Program-made: the position numbers and the translations under genes | Assembly: GCF_008807375.1 (NCBI RefSeq) | Contig: NZ_CP043311.1 | Span: 400,501 to 464,500, forward strand | DNA length: 64,000 nt | Origin: Pseudomonas lalkuanensis | GTDB taxonomy: Bacteria > Pseudomonadota > Gammaproteobacteria > Pseudomonadales > Pseudomonadaceae | Direction: 5' to 3' | In this document: positions 28,755 through 37,208 of the stretch, in pieces | How the letters are laid out: the number at the start of each line of letters is the position of its first letter | Position numbering within the stretch: the first letter of the stretch is position 1 | The notes under the pieces: model-generated | What the model saw: the letters and a program-made list of their open reading frames with translations, nothing else | Told to the model about the DNA's origin: nothing | The model's database searches: none

Positions 28755-29387
28755 TCAGGGAGTGGGCACCACGTAGCGGCGGGCGAAGTCGATCAGGTCG
28801 ACCTGGTTGCGGGTCTTGAGCTTGTCCATCAGGCGGGACTTGTAAGTGCTGACAGTCTTGTGACTGATGAACAGTTGCTTGGCGATTTCCTGGTTGTTCT
28901 TGCCATTGGCCAGGTTCTGCAGGACTGCCAGTTCCCGGTCGGAGAGGCTGTCCAGCAGGTGGTTGTCGCTGCATTGTCCTGGCTGCGAGGCGTCCGGCAG
29001 GTGCACCGTGCTGGGGAACAGGCTGTAGCCGGAGAGCACCGAACGCACGGCGGAGATCAGGCTGAACGCCTGCTCCTGCTTGGACAGGTAGCCCGTGGCG
29101 CCGGCCTGCAGGCAGCGGTTGGCGTAGAGCGAGGCCGGCAGCGAGGTGAGCACCAGCAACTTCACGTTGGCGTCCATGGCGCTGAGTCGCCCCAGGACTT
29201 CGAGGCCGTCGAGTTTGGGAATGGCGATGTCCAGGATGACCAGATCGGGCCGCAGCGACCGGGCCATGCTGAGGCCTTCGACGCCGCTTTCCGTTTCGCC
29301 GACGACCTCGTAGTCCTCGCGTTCCAGCAGTACGCGAGTGGCAAAGCGGAGCATGGGCTGGTTGTCAATCAGCAATACCTTGTTCAT
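28755..29387 (-). CDS. NarL/FixJ-type response regulator, EvgA/RcsB-like (first of two)
   Basis: Protein of 210 residues. The receiver domain (1-120) has Asp53 in LVILDIAIPKLDG, Thr81 and Lys103. The acidic pair reads Asp8-Asn9 instead of the usual two acids. The LuxR-type helix-turn-helix (about 145-205) reads LSDRELAVLQNLANGKNNQEI and ISHKTVSTYKSRLMDKL, closest to EvgA. The start at 29387 has GGAG in front. It is divergent from the hybrid kinase with a TAGGAA-N2-TTCCTA palindrome between them. It probably acts with the second regulator (34870), to which it is clearly related, in controlling the fimbrial genes. Confidence 0.88.
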   Translation of the reverse strand: MNKVLLIDNQPMLRFATRVLLEREDYEVVGETESGVEGLSMARSLRPDLVILDIAIPKLDGLEVLGRLSAMDANVKLLVLTSLPASLYANRCLQAGATGYLSKQEQAFSLISAVRSVLSGYSLFPSTVHLPDASQPGQCSDNHLLDSLSDRELAVLQNLANGKNNQEIAKQLFISHKTVSTYKSRLMDKLKTRNQVDLIDFARRYVVPTP

Positions 29388-29812
29388 CCGTCGGTTCTCC
29401 TCGTCAGGCTTCCCAATGAATTCGGACGGCGCGCGGCCTTCTGAAAGATGCCGTTGGGAGCTCGGGTTGATCGAAGTTCGCTGGGTGCGCCTGCCCGATG
29501 GGGCAGGTTGTCCAACGCGTTTGGATGTGAAGGAAGTCAAGTTGGCCCGCTCTGAAAACTTCTTCAGAATTAAGCCAATTGTCCTTCGGACTACTCCAAA
29601 TTCTGCGTACCAACTTTCAACAAGTTTGAAAGCCGATGCTCCGTCAATCGGTAAGAATCGAAACAATCAGTAGGTCCGCAGGGCCGGAAGTATATTGTTG
29701 GTTTTCCTTCTGAGCGGTCGTTTAGGAACTTTCCTACAGACCATGTAGGCGGGCCTCTCGCTCGCAACGCAGACGCCACAAAAGACTTCCCCTTCGACTA
29801 AGGTTCTGATCG
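29388..29812. other. AT-richer divergent promoter region of the phosphorelay
   Basis: Stretch of 425 bp without a supported gene, noticeably richer in A and T (29530-29700) than neighbouring DNA. It holds a perfect RcsAB-box-like palindrome at 29723-29736. A TATACT-like -10 on the minus strand (about 29690) could serve the regulator gene. Confidence 0.5.
29723..29736. promoter_or_regulatory. RcsAB-box-like palindrome 1
   Basis: TAGGAA-CT-TTCCTA is a perfect inverted repeat. It strongly resembles the enterobacterial RcsAB box (TAAGAAT-ATTCCTA). The nearby regulators belong to the same NarL/RcsB class, so they are the likely binders (inference). Confidence 0.65.
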
Positions 29813-32800
29813 TTGAATTCACCCAGGCAGGCCGGCCAGTTGCGCATTCCTTCTTTCCTCAGATCGTCTGTACGGCGGCTCTGGCTCCTGTGCTGGATGG
29901 CCTTGATTGGCACGGGCGCCCATGCTGCCGAGGATATTCATCGCCTGGTCCTTTCCAGCCAACTGGTGGTCGACCAGCAGGACCTCGCCATCAGCGAGGA
30001 CGACTGGTACTGGCTGCGGCAGAAGCGCGAGCTGGTGCTGGGCGTCGCCGCCGATGGCACGGTCCCCATGGAGATCATCCAGCGCGATGGCAGCTACGAG
30101 GGCATCGCGGCCGACACGCTTGCCCTGATGAGTCAGTGGCTCGGCATGCAGATCAGGCTGCGGCAGTACCCCGACCGCCCTGCGTTGCTGCGTGCCCTGG
30201 CCACCGGGGAGATCGATCTCTTCGTCGGCGATGGGCAGGACGGCAGGGGTGCCCCGGTGACGCGCAGCCAGGCGTTTGCTACCGACCGCCTCGCTCTGTT
30301 CCGCCGCTACGACGACCATCGCGTCCTGCCGCAGGACCTCGACGGGCTGCGTGTCGCCCGGGTACCCAGGCATGACCAGGCGCTCGGCCAGCGCTACCCC
30401 GGCGCGCAGCAGGTGGTGGCCTCGTCCGTGGACGACGCCATGGCCAAGGTCGCCTTCGGCCAGGCCGACCTGCTGCTCGGTGAGCTGCTGCCGGTCTACT
30501 TCCAGCTGAATCGCAGCTTCTACGGAATGCTCAAATTCGATCGTTTCATCGACCAGCCCGATGTCGGCATCGCCTTCCTCATGCGCGAGGGCGATCAGCG
30601 CCTGCTGCGAGGGATCGATGCCGCCTTGCGCGCCATCGGACCCTCGCAACTGGATGAGGTCGCGCGACGCTGGGTGGGCAGTGGAATGACACCGGTCAGC
30701 GAGCGGCTACCACTGTCGGCAGAGGAACAGCGTTGGGTGGAACGCCATCCGCTGGTGCGCCTGGTCGTCGACGACGACATGGCGCCATTCGCGTTCTTCG
30801 ACGATGACGGGCAGTTCCGCGGCATCGTCGCCGACCTGCTGGAAACTGCGTCCCTGCGGACCGGGCTGCGCTTCGAGGCGGTCAGCCGGGCCGGTGGTTT
30901 CGCCAGGCAGATCGACAGCCTCCTGGAGGGCGAGGCGGACCTCGCCATCCTTTCGGCGAGCAAGGAGCGAGAGGCACAGCTGCGCTTCACCCGCCCGATC
31001 TCCACGGTGCCCTTCGCGCTGGTGGTCCGCGCCGGCCAGGACGGCGAGGACGTGGCACTTGTGGGGAACGGGGCGGGACAGAGCCTGGCGTTGGGCAAGG
31101 GCAACGTGGCCCGCGCCGAGATCAAGGCGGCCTACCCGGCGCTCGAATTGGCCGATACCGGCTCCTACCTGGACGCAATGAACCTGGTTGCGGACGGTCG
31201 CGCCGACAGCGCGCTGGTGCCGGTCACCACGGCGCGCTACTACATCACGCGGCTGTTCCAGGGGCGCCTGGCGATCAGGGGGCTGGTCGGGCTCGAGCCG
31301 GTCACCGCCAACTTCGCCGTTCGCCGTGCCGATACCGAACTCCACGCGATCCTCGAAAAGACCCTGGCCAGCCTCGGGCCGGACCAGCTCAACGCCATCT
31401 CCAACAGCTGGCGGGGCAGTCCGGGGATGAGCCCGCAGACCTGGCGTGACTACGGCACCCTGATCCAGCGCATCGTCATCGGTGCCGGGTTGTTGCTGCT
31501 GCTGGTGCTGGCCTGGGTCTTCCACCAGCGCCGCGAGGTGCGCCGCCGCCGGGCCACGGAACGCCAGTTGAACGACGAACTGCGTTTCATCGAGACCCTG
31601 ATCGACAGCATGCCGCCACCGCTCTATGTCCGAGACGCCGGGGGCCGCCTGCTGTCCTGCAATCGCAGCTACCTGTCCGCCATCGGCCTGCCGCTGGAGA
31701 ACGTGCGTGGGCGCACGGTTACGGAGCTGCCTCCGGAATTCTTCGAGTCGGCGCCGGAGTTCCAGCAGCTCTATAGTCAGGCCATGACGGAAGGGCAGAT
31801 GCTGCAGGGCGTAAGAACCGTGCAGACAGGTGGGCAGACCCGGTGGATCGACCATTGGGTCCATCCCTTCCAGGATTCCACCGGCGCCGTGAAGGGCGTG
31901 ATCTGCGGCTGGCTCGACGTCACCGGACACCGCCAGCTGGTGCAGGAGCTGGAGGCCGCGAAGAACCTGGCCGATGAGGCGAGCCGTGCCAAGACCACCT
32001 TCCTCGCGACCATGAGCCACGAGATCCGTACGCCGATGAACGCGGTGATCGGCATTCTCGAACTGGCGCTCAAGCGCGCCGGGGACCAGCCCGTCGACCG
32101 CTCCAGCATCGAAGTCGCCTACGGTTCGGCGCGCAGCCTGCTGGTACTGATCGGCGACATCCTCGATATCGCCCGGATCGAATCGGGGCGGCTCAGCCTG
32201 GCCCCCCAGAGGGCCAACCTGCGGGACCTGGTGGAGTCGGTCGCGAGGGTGTTCGACGGCCTGGCGCGGCAGAAGGGCCTGAACCTGGTGCTGGATATCG
32301 ACTCCAGCATCCAGGGTGACGTGCTGGTGGACAGCATGCGCTTCAAGCAGATCCTTTCGAACCTGGTCAGCAATGCCATCAAGTTCACCCGCGAGGGCAG
32401 CGTTCGCCTGCAGATCGAGGGCGAAGCGTCCGAGCCCGGACTGCTGCGGGTGAGCTTCTGCGTCGAGGACACCGGCATCGGCATCTCCGAGGAGGACCAG
32501 CGCCGCTTGTTCCGCCCCTTTGCCCAGGTCGAGCGGGGTTATCACCAGACGGAAGGGGCGGGGCTGGGGTTGGTCATCTGCCGTTCTCTCTGCGAAATGA
32601 TGGGAGGCCGTATGACGCTGACCAGTGCGCCGGGCCGGGGTACGCGGGTGGACGTGGAGCTGCGGCTGCATCGCCTCGACCCTGTAGCGGAACCTGTCGC
32701 CGGCGCGGCGGCGGTCGCGGTGGAACGGCGCAGGCTGCGGGTGCTGGTGGTGGACGATCATCCGGTGAACCGGCAGATCCTCGCCCAGCAGCTCGGTTTC

Positions 32801-33511
32801 CTCGGCCACGAGGTGGTCGAGGCGGAGAACGGCGTCGATGCCCTGGCGTTCTGGCGCGCTGGGCACTTCGACGTCGTCGCCACCGATTGCCACATGCCAC
32901 GCATGAGCGGCGCCGACCTCGCGCGGGCCATTCGTGACGGCGAGCGCGATGCTCAGGGGACGCCGACGCTGATTCTCGGCCTGACCGCCGATGCCCAGCA
33001 GGAGGAAGTCGAACGCAGCATCCGCGCGGGAATGGACGATTGCCTGATCAAGCCCATCGGGCTCGATCTGCTGGAGGAAAAGCTGCGTGCTGCAAAAGGG
33101 GGAGTGCCGGCAGCCGAGGTAGCCGCAAGTCCGCCGGCGCCGTTCGCTGCAGGGGTGTCAGGGTTGTTCGACCTCGCGCCGCTGGCGCCGTTGACGGGGG
33201 GCGATCCCGGCCTGATCCACAACCTGCTGAAAGAACTTCTGGAGACCAATCGCCGCGATCTGCAGCCCCTGGCTGAACTCGCCGAGCAGGGCGATGCACA
33301 TGGCCTGTCCGAGCTCGCCCACCGGCTCAAGGGCGCCGCACGGGTCATCCGGGCCGAACCCTTGATCGCCGCCTGCGCGGACCTTGAACAGGCGTGCAAA
33401 GCGCCTGTGCCGGAACCATCGGACCTGCGCGCTACCGCGGGCGAGCTACGTCTGGCGCTGCTGGAACTGGAGCAGGCACTGATGGCGCGGATGGCCTCCG
33501 ACGATCAGTGA
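29813..33511 (+). CDS. Hybrid sensor kinase with two periplasmic binding domains (RocS/EvgS/BvgS-like)
   Basis: Protein of 1232 residues. Order: signal peptide (to about residue 38, AHA-AED); first SBP_bac_3 domain about 62-290; second about 300-545; one transmembrane helix about 554-574 (IVIGAGLLLLLVLAWVF); PAS about 595-715; HisKA with His736 (TMSHEIRTPMNAVIG); ATPase domain (NLVSNAIKFT, DTGIGIS, GLGLVICRSL); receiver with Asp1025 (VVATDCHMPRMSG); Hpt with His1170 (AHRLKGAARV). This is a complete four-step phosphorelay sensor. The start is a TTG with AAGG 9 bases upstream; no ATG fits before the signal peptide. Its end overlaps the converging EAL gene by 7 bases. The signal it senses is unknown. 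Confidence 0.92.
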   Translation: MNSPRQAGQLRIPSFLRSSVRRLWLLCWMALIGTGAHAAEDIHRLVLSSQLVVDQQDLAISEDDWYWLRQKRELVLGVAADGTVPMEIIQRDGSYEGIAADTLALMSQWLGMQIRLRQYPDRPALLRALATGEIDLFVGDGQDGRGAPVTRSQAFATDRLALFRRYDDHRVLPQDLDGLRVARVPRHDQALGQRYPGAQQVVASSVDDAMAKVAFGQADLLLGELLPVYFQLNRSFYGMLKFDRFIDQPDVGIAFLMREGDQRLLRGIDAALRAIGPSQLDEVARRWVGSGMTPVSERLPLSAEEQRWVERHPLVRLVVDDDMAPFAFFDDDGQFRGIVADLLETASLRTGLRFEAVSRAGGFARQIDSLLEGEADLAILSASKEREAQLRFTRPISTVPFALVVRAGQDGEDVALVGNGAGQSLALGKGNVARAEIKAAYPALELADTGSYLDAMNLVADGRADSALVPVTTARYYITRLFQGRLAIRGLVGLEPVTANFAVRRADTELHAILEKTLASLGPDQLNAISNSWRGSPGMSPQTWRDYGTLIQRIVIGAGLLLLLVLAWVFHQRREVRRRRATERQLNDELRFIETLIDSMPPPLYVRDAGGRLLSCNRSYLSAIGLPLENVRGRTVTELPPEFFESAPEFQQLYSQAMTEGQMLQGVRTVQTGGQTRWIDHWVHPFQDSTGAVKGVICGWLDVTGHRQLVQELEAAKNLADEASRAKTTFLATMSHEIRTPMNAVIGILELALKRAGDQPVDRSSIEVAYGSARSLLVLIGDILDIARIESGRLSLAPQRANLRDLVESVARVFDGLARQKGLNLVLDIDSSIQGDVLVDSMRFKQILSNLVSNAIKFTREGSVRLQIEGEASEPGLLRVSFCVEDTGIGISEEDQRRLFRPFAQVERGYHQTEGAGLGLVICRSLCEMMGGRMTLTSAPGRGTRVDVELRLHRLDPVAEPVAGAAAVAVERRRLRVLVVDDHPVNRQILAQQLGFLGHEVVEAENGVDALAFWRAGHFDVVATDCHMPRMSGADLARAIRDGERDAQGTPTLILGLTADAQQEEVERSIRAGMDDCLIKPIGLDLLEEKLRAAKGGVPAAEVAASPPAPFAAGVSGLFDLAPLAPLTGGDPGLIHNLLKELLETNRRDLQPLAELAEQGDAHGLSELAHRLKGAARVIRAEPLIAACADLEQACKAPVPEPSDLRATAGELRLALLELEQALMARMASDDQ

Positions 33512-34701
33512 GACTCGGGCCTGAGCTTGCGGGTCAGCAGGGCAAGGAAACTGCCGCGGTCCTGTGGGCGGGCGAAGAGGAAACCCTGGGCCACCTGGCA
33601 GCCGAGGGTCAGCAACTGGTCGCGTTGTTCGGGGGTTTCCACGCCTTCCACCACCAGCGTCATGTCCATCGATTCGGCCAGGGCAACGGCGCTGCTGATG
33701 ATGGCGCCGCTGCGCGGCTGGTTCATCAGCTTGCGAACGAAGCTGGTGTCCAATTTGACCTGGCTGAACGGCAATTCGCAGAGGCGGTCCAGCGACGAGT
33801 AGCCGGCTCCGAAGTCATCCATGGCCAGTCCGCAGCCCAGCAGGCGCAACCGCACCAGGCATTCCAGGCTCGCCGCGGGGGCTTCCAGCAAACCTGTTTC
33901 GGTCAGCTCGAAGGTCAGGCCTTCCCCGGGAAGGCCTGCTTCCGTCAGAGCCTTGCCAATACGCTCGACCAGGCCCTGGTCGCTCAGTTGCCGGGGCTGG
34001 AGGTTGAATGCCAGGTTCACGCGTCGTCCGGTGCGGGCGACGTCCCGTTGCAGCGCGAGCCCCTGGGCGAAGAGCTGCCAGAACAGCCGGTCGATCAGGT
34101 CGTGGGCTTCCATGGTCGGCAGGAACTGCGACGGGGCCAGCACGCCGCGCTGCGGATGACGCCAACGCGCCAGGACCTCGGCTCCATGCAAGGTCTCATT
34201 GCCAAGGTGGAATTTGGGTTGGAACCAGGCTTCGAACTCGCCCTGGTCCAGGCCACGGAGAATGTCCTCCAGCGTGGGTGAGTCCGGCGTCTGCCGAGGC
34301 ATGGCTGCTGCGGCCGATTCCGCCGTGTGGCGCGCGATCAGTGCTGCGGCGCGGTCCAGGTCGAACGGCTTGCCCAGGTCGCCGAGAAATTGCAGGCCCA
34401 GGCTGCGGGTCAAGGCGCTGATGGCCTGGCGTACTTCGGCATCCACCTCGCTGCTGAGGATTACCGAGCGGACGACGCCCGCCTCGCTCGCATGACGCAG
34501 GAAGGCTGCGCCATCCATGCCGGTCATGCGCAGGTCGCACAACACGATGTCCACGCCGCCACAGGCTTCCAGGCGGGCCAGTGCCTCGGCGCCGTCCGCC
34601 GCTTCATGGATGCGTTCGAGCCCCAACTGGCGCAGGGCGGTGACTGCGATCAGGCGCTGGAACGGTTCGTCTTCCAGAACCAGAATGCGTAAGTTCTTCA
34701 T
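33505..34701 (-). CDS. Response regulator with EAL c-di-GMP phosphodiesterase domain, RocR-like
   Basis: Protein of 398 residues. Receiver 1-120 with Asp56 (IVLCDLRMTGMDG); EAL domain about 145-395. Active-site residues all look present: Glu175 (GAEVLARW), Asn233, Glu265 and Glu268 (FELTET), Asp295-Asp296 (MDDFGAGYSSL), Lys316, Glu352 (EGVET) and Gln372. This numbering agrees with what I recall for P. aeruginosa RocR, an active c-di-GMP hydrolase that antagonises RocA. The ATG at 34701 (MKNLRILVLEDEP) is preferred; an upstream TTG is less likely. It likely competes for phosphate from the hybrid kinase and lowers fimbrial expression. Confidence 0.92.
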   Translation of the reverse strand: MKNLRILVLEDEPFQRLIAVTALRQLGLERIHEAADGAEALARLEACGGVDIVLCDLRMTGMDGAAFLRHASEAGVVRSVILSSEVDAEVRQAISALTRSLGLQFLGDLGKPFDLDRAAALIARHTAESAAAAMPRQTPDSPTLEDILRGLDQGEFEAWFQPKFHLGNETLHGAEVLARWRHPQRGVLAPSQFLPTMEAHDLIDRLFWQLFAQGLALQRDVARTGRRVNLAFNLQPRQLSDQGLVERIGKALTEAGLPGEGLTFELTETGLLEAPAASLECLVRLRLLGCGLAMDDFGAGYSSLDRLCELPFSQVKLDTSFVRKLMNQPRSGAIISSAVALAESMDMTLVVEGVETPEQRDQLLTLGCQVAQGFLFARPQDRGSFLALLTRKLRPESH

Positions 34702-34869
34702 GCGGGGCTCGACAGGGGTTGGGATACCGGCCAAGTTACTGGCGAAGAAGTGGTTGCATCTAGGCGGCGCTTCCTATGGGGTTGTAGGAAAATTCACCGA
34801 TGACCTGAACGGGTCACCAACGGACACAGCGTCACGGACATCCGCTCCCCTTTTGATATCGAGGTTGCA

Positions 34870-35505
34870 ATGAGAAGTGCCCTGATCGTCGACGATCACC
34901 CGGTCATCCGCATGGCCGTCCGCATGCTGCTGGAGCGCAATGGCATGGACGTGGTCGGTGAGGCGGACAACGGCGTCGATGCCTTGCAGCTGATCCGCCA
35001 GCACGAGCCGGACATCGTCGTGCTGGACATCGGCATCCCGCGGCTGGACGGCCTCAATGTGATTTCCCGCATCCGTGCGCTCGGTCTCGACAGCCATGTG
35101 CTGGTTCTGACCTCGCAGCCGGCGGAAGGCTTCGCCCAGCGTTGCTTCCAGGCTGGCGCCAAGGGCTACGTCAGCAAGGATGAGGACCTGCAGAACCTGG
35201 TCACCGCGATCAACTCCATCGCCACCGGCTTCACCTTCTTCCCCGCCGAGACCTTCGCCGCCAATGGGCGTACCGCCTTCAGCGAGGCGGAGCTGGTGTC
35301 ACGCCTGTCAAACCAGGAGTTGATGGTCCTGCAGTACCTTGCCTCCGGTCGTACCAACAAGGAAATCGGCGAACTGATGCTGCTCAGCAACAAGACCATC
35401 AGCACCTACAAGACCCGCATCCAGCAGAAGCTCAATCTCGGGTCATTGCTGGAGCTGATCGAGTTCGCCCGGCGCAACGATCTCAGCGCCCGCCAGCAGG
35501 GCTGA
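34870..35505 (+). CDS. NarL/FixJ-type response regulator, RocA/RcsB-like (second of two)
   Basis: Protein of 211 residues. The receiver has Asp8-Asp9 (LIVDDHP), Asp53 (IVVLDIGIPRLDG), Thr81 and Lys103; the C-terminal LuxR-type helix-turn-helix reads LSNQELMVLQYLASGRTNKEI and LSNKTISTYKTRIQQKL. Unlike the regulator at 28755 it has the full acidic pair. GAGG lies before the ATG at 34870. It is divergent from the EAL regulator and directly upstream of the fimbrial operon, which makes it the most likely direct activator of that operon. TTCCTA (34771-34776) and TAGGAA (34785-34790) half-sites lie in its own upstream region. Confidence 0.9.
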   Translation: MRSALIVDDHPVIRMAVRMLLERNGMDVVGEADNGVDALQLIRQHEPDIVVLDIGIPRLDGLNVISRIRALGLDSHVLVLTSQPAEGFAQRCFQAGAKGYVSKDEDLQNLVTAINSIATGFTFFPAETFAANGRTAFSEAELVSRLSNQELMVLQYLASGRTNKEIGELMLLSNKTISTYKTRIQQKLNLGSLLELIEFARRNDLSARQQG

Positions 35506-35804
35506 CCGACGCACCCGCCCGGGGTGCGGCCAGCTTGCCGTGCGCAAGCCATGAACACAGTATGTGTTTTTTCTCTATCGAGGCCGTCCCTCGAATTTGC
35601 CTACCATCAATAAGAAATCTCCTACAAGGCACGTTGGGCGCAGCCTCCATCCATGGAAAGGGTGCGTCGCTATCATGGCGGCGCCATCACGAAGCGGGGG
35701 TGTCCTCCTCTTTGGCTGGCTAATGACCCCCTGGATTCTGGTTCTGGCTCTTACCAGTCCAATGCAATAGGCGCGGAGAACCAGGCGCTGCCAACGGAGA
35801 GAAA
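35506..35804 (+). promoter_or_regulatory. Promoter region of the fimbrial operon
   Basis: About 300 bp without a gene. It contains an RcsAB-box-like site at 35611-35624 and a possible -10 (TATCAT, about 35671). The GGAGAG ribosome-binding site of the fimbrin gene is at its right end. Confidence 0.5.
35611..35624. promoter_or_regulatory. RcsAB-box-like palindrome 2
   Basis: TAAGAA-AT-CTCCTA, one to two changes from the two perfect sites in the island and very near the enterobacterial RcsAB box. It lies about 180 bp before the fimbrin start and upstream of a possible -10. Confidence 0.6.
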
Positions 35805-36335
35805 ATGAAGAAGATCGCTTCCACTTGTATCGCTGTGCTGGGGCTCGGCGTGGGCGGAATGGCATCCGCAATCGACGGCACCATTTCCATCACCGGTGAA
35901 GTTTCCGGCAAGACCTGCAAAATTTCCGGCGGCAGCGGCGACCAGACCGTGACGCTGGTGCCGGTGTCCCAGTCCTCACTTGGCGCCGGTGCCACCTCCG
36001 GCTTCAAGCCGTTCTCGATTTCGGTTGATAGCTGCACCGCAGGCACCAAGATCGTGGCCCATTTCGAGCCCGGCCCGACGGTCAACCACGAGACCGGCAA
36101 CCTGGTGAACCAGGCCGCCGGTGGCTCCAACGTCGAAGTGCAGATATTGACCAAGGACCAGAAGCCGATCCACCTGGTCAACGGCACCAACAACCAGGAA
36201 GTCATTGCCACCGGCGAGTCCGGCAAAGCAACCGGAACCCTCGAGTTCCTGGCGGCGTACAAGGCGCCGGACAGCGCAGCGGCCACTCCGGGTGCGGTCA
36301 GCACCTCCGTCCAGTACACCATGTCCTACGAGTGA
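35805..36335 (+). CDS. Major fimbrial subunit (chaperone-usher type)
   Basis: Protein of 176 residues. The signal peptide MKKIASTCIAVLGLGVGGMASA is followed by IDGTISITGEVSGKTCKISG. Two Cys (KTCKI, DSCTAG) form the usual pilin disulfide, and the C-terminus alternates as SVQYTMSY-E, the beta-zipper strand with penultimate Tyr. It would be the main shaft protein, exported and assembled by the next two genes. GGAGAG lies before the ATG. Resembles CupA1/CupC1-type pilins of Pseudomonas. Confidence 0.88.
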   Translation: MKKIASTCIAVLGLGVGGMASAIDGTISITGEVSGKTCKISGGSGDQTVTLVPVSQSSLGAGATSGFKPFSISVDSCTAGTKIVAHFEPGPTVNHETGNLVNQAAGGSNVEVQILTKDQKPIHLVNGTNNQEVIATGESGKATGTLEFLAAYKAPDSAAATPGAVSTSVQYTMSYE

Positions 36336-36392
36336 TCGAACGTTGTCGCCCGGCAGAAATGCCGGGCGGCCGCGCGTTGCCGGTACCCGCCA

Positions 36393-37124
36393 ATGTCCTT
36401 ACGTACTTCAATCCTGAGCCGGTTCCTCATGCTTGCCGCCGCCCTGGTGTCCGTGGGCGCACAAGCGGGCATAGTGGTCAATGGCACCCGCTTCATCTAT
36501 CCCGCCAAGCAGCAGGAAATCGGTGTGCGCATAAGCAATGACGGCACACTGCCCTCGCTGGTGCAGGTCTGGGTGGATCGCGGTGATCCCGATACCCGCC
36601 CGGAAGACGCCGAAGCGCCATTCCTGCTTACACCCCCGATATTCCGCGTCGACCCGAACCAGGGGCAGAGCGTGCGCCTGGCCTTCACCGGCGAGTCCTT
36701 GCCTGGTGATCGCGAGTCGTTGTTCTGGCTCAACCTGCTGGACATACCACCGGTTCCCGCCGATGCCGGAAACGTCATGCAGTTCGCGATCCGTACCCGG
36801 TTGAAGCTCTTTTACCGTCCTGAGGGCCTTTCCGGTAGGGCCGATCAGGCCGCCACCGGCATGCGCTGGCAACTGGCGAAGACCGAGCGTGGGCACGTCC
36901 TTCGTGCAACCAACCCCAGCCCCTTCCACATCTCCTTCAGCGAGCTGGGCGTGAAGTCCGGAGGGCGCGAGTACAAGACCGAGGGAGGGATGGTACGGCC
37001 CTTCGGCAGCCAGGACTTTCCCTTCTCCGGGGCAGTGGCGCCGCCTGCTTCTGGAACCGTGATCCTGCACTGGATCAATGACTACGGGGCACCTATCCGC
37101 GAGGAAGCGCGCCTGCAGCTCTAG
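36393..37124 (+). CDS. Periplasmic fimbrial chaperone (PapD family)
   Basis: Protein of 243 residues with signal peptide MSLRTSILSRFLMLAAALVSVGAQAG. The mature N-terminus VVNGTRFIYPAKQQEIGVRI has the conserved Arg of the chaperone cleft, and FAIRTRLKLFYRPEGL has the conserved Lys and the G1 hydrophobic strand. It holds folded pilins and delivers them to the usher. It is 57 bp after the fimbrin gene, in the same operon. Confidence 0.92.
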   Translation: MSLRTSILSRFLMLAAALVSVGAQAGIVVNGTRFIYPAKQQEIGVRISNDGTLPSLVQVWVDRGDPDTRPEDAEAPFLLTPPIFRVDPNQGQSVRLAFTGESLPGDRESLFWLNLLDIPPVPADAGNVMQFAIRTRLKLFYRPEGLSGRADQAATGMRWQLAKTERGHVLRATNPSPFHISFSELGVKSGGREYKTEGGMVRPFGSQDFPFSGAVAPPASGTVILHWINDYGAPIREEARLQL

Positions 37125-37208
37125 ACCAAGGGTCGCAGGCGCGGGTTCCTCGGCTCCGCCAACACGATCTGCCCCAGGGCATCGCTTTCAGCGGTGCGAG
37201 GTATACCT

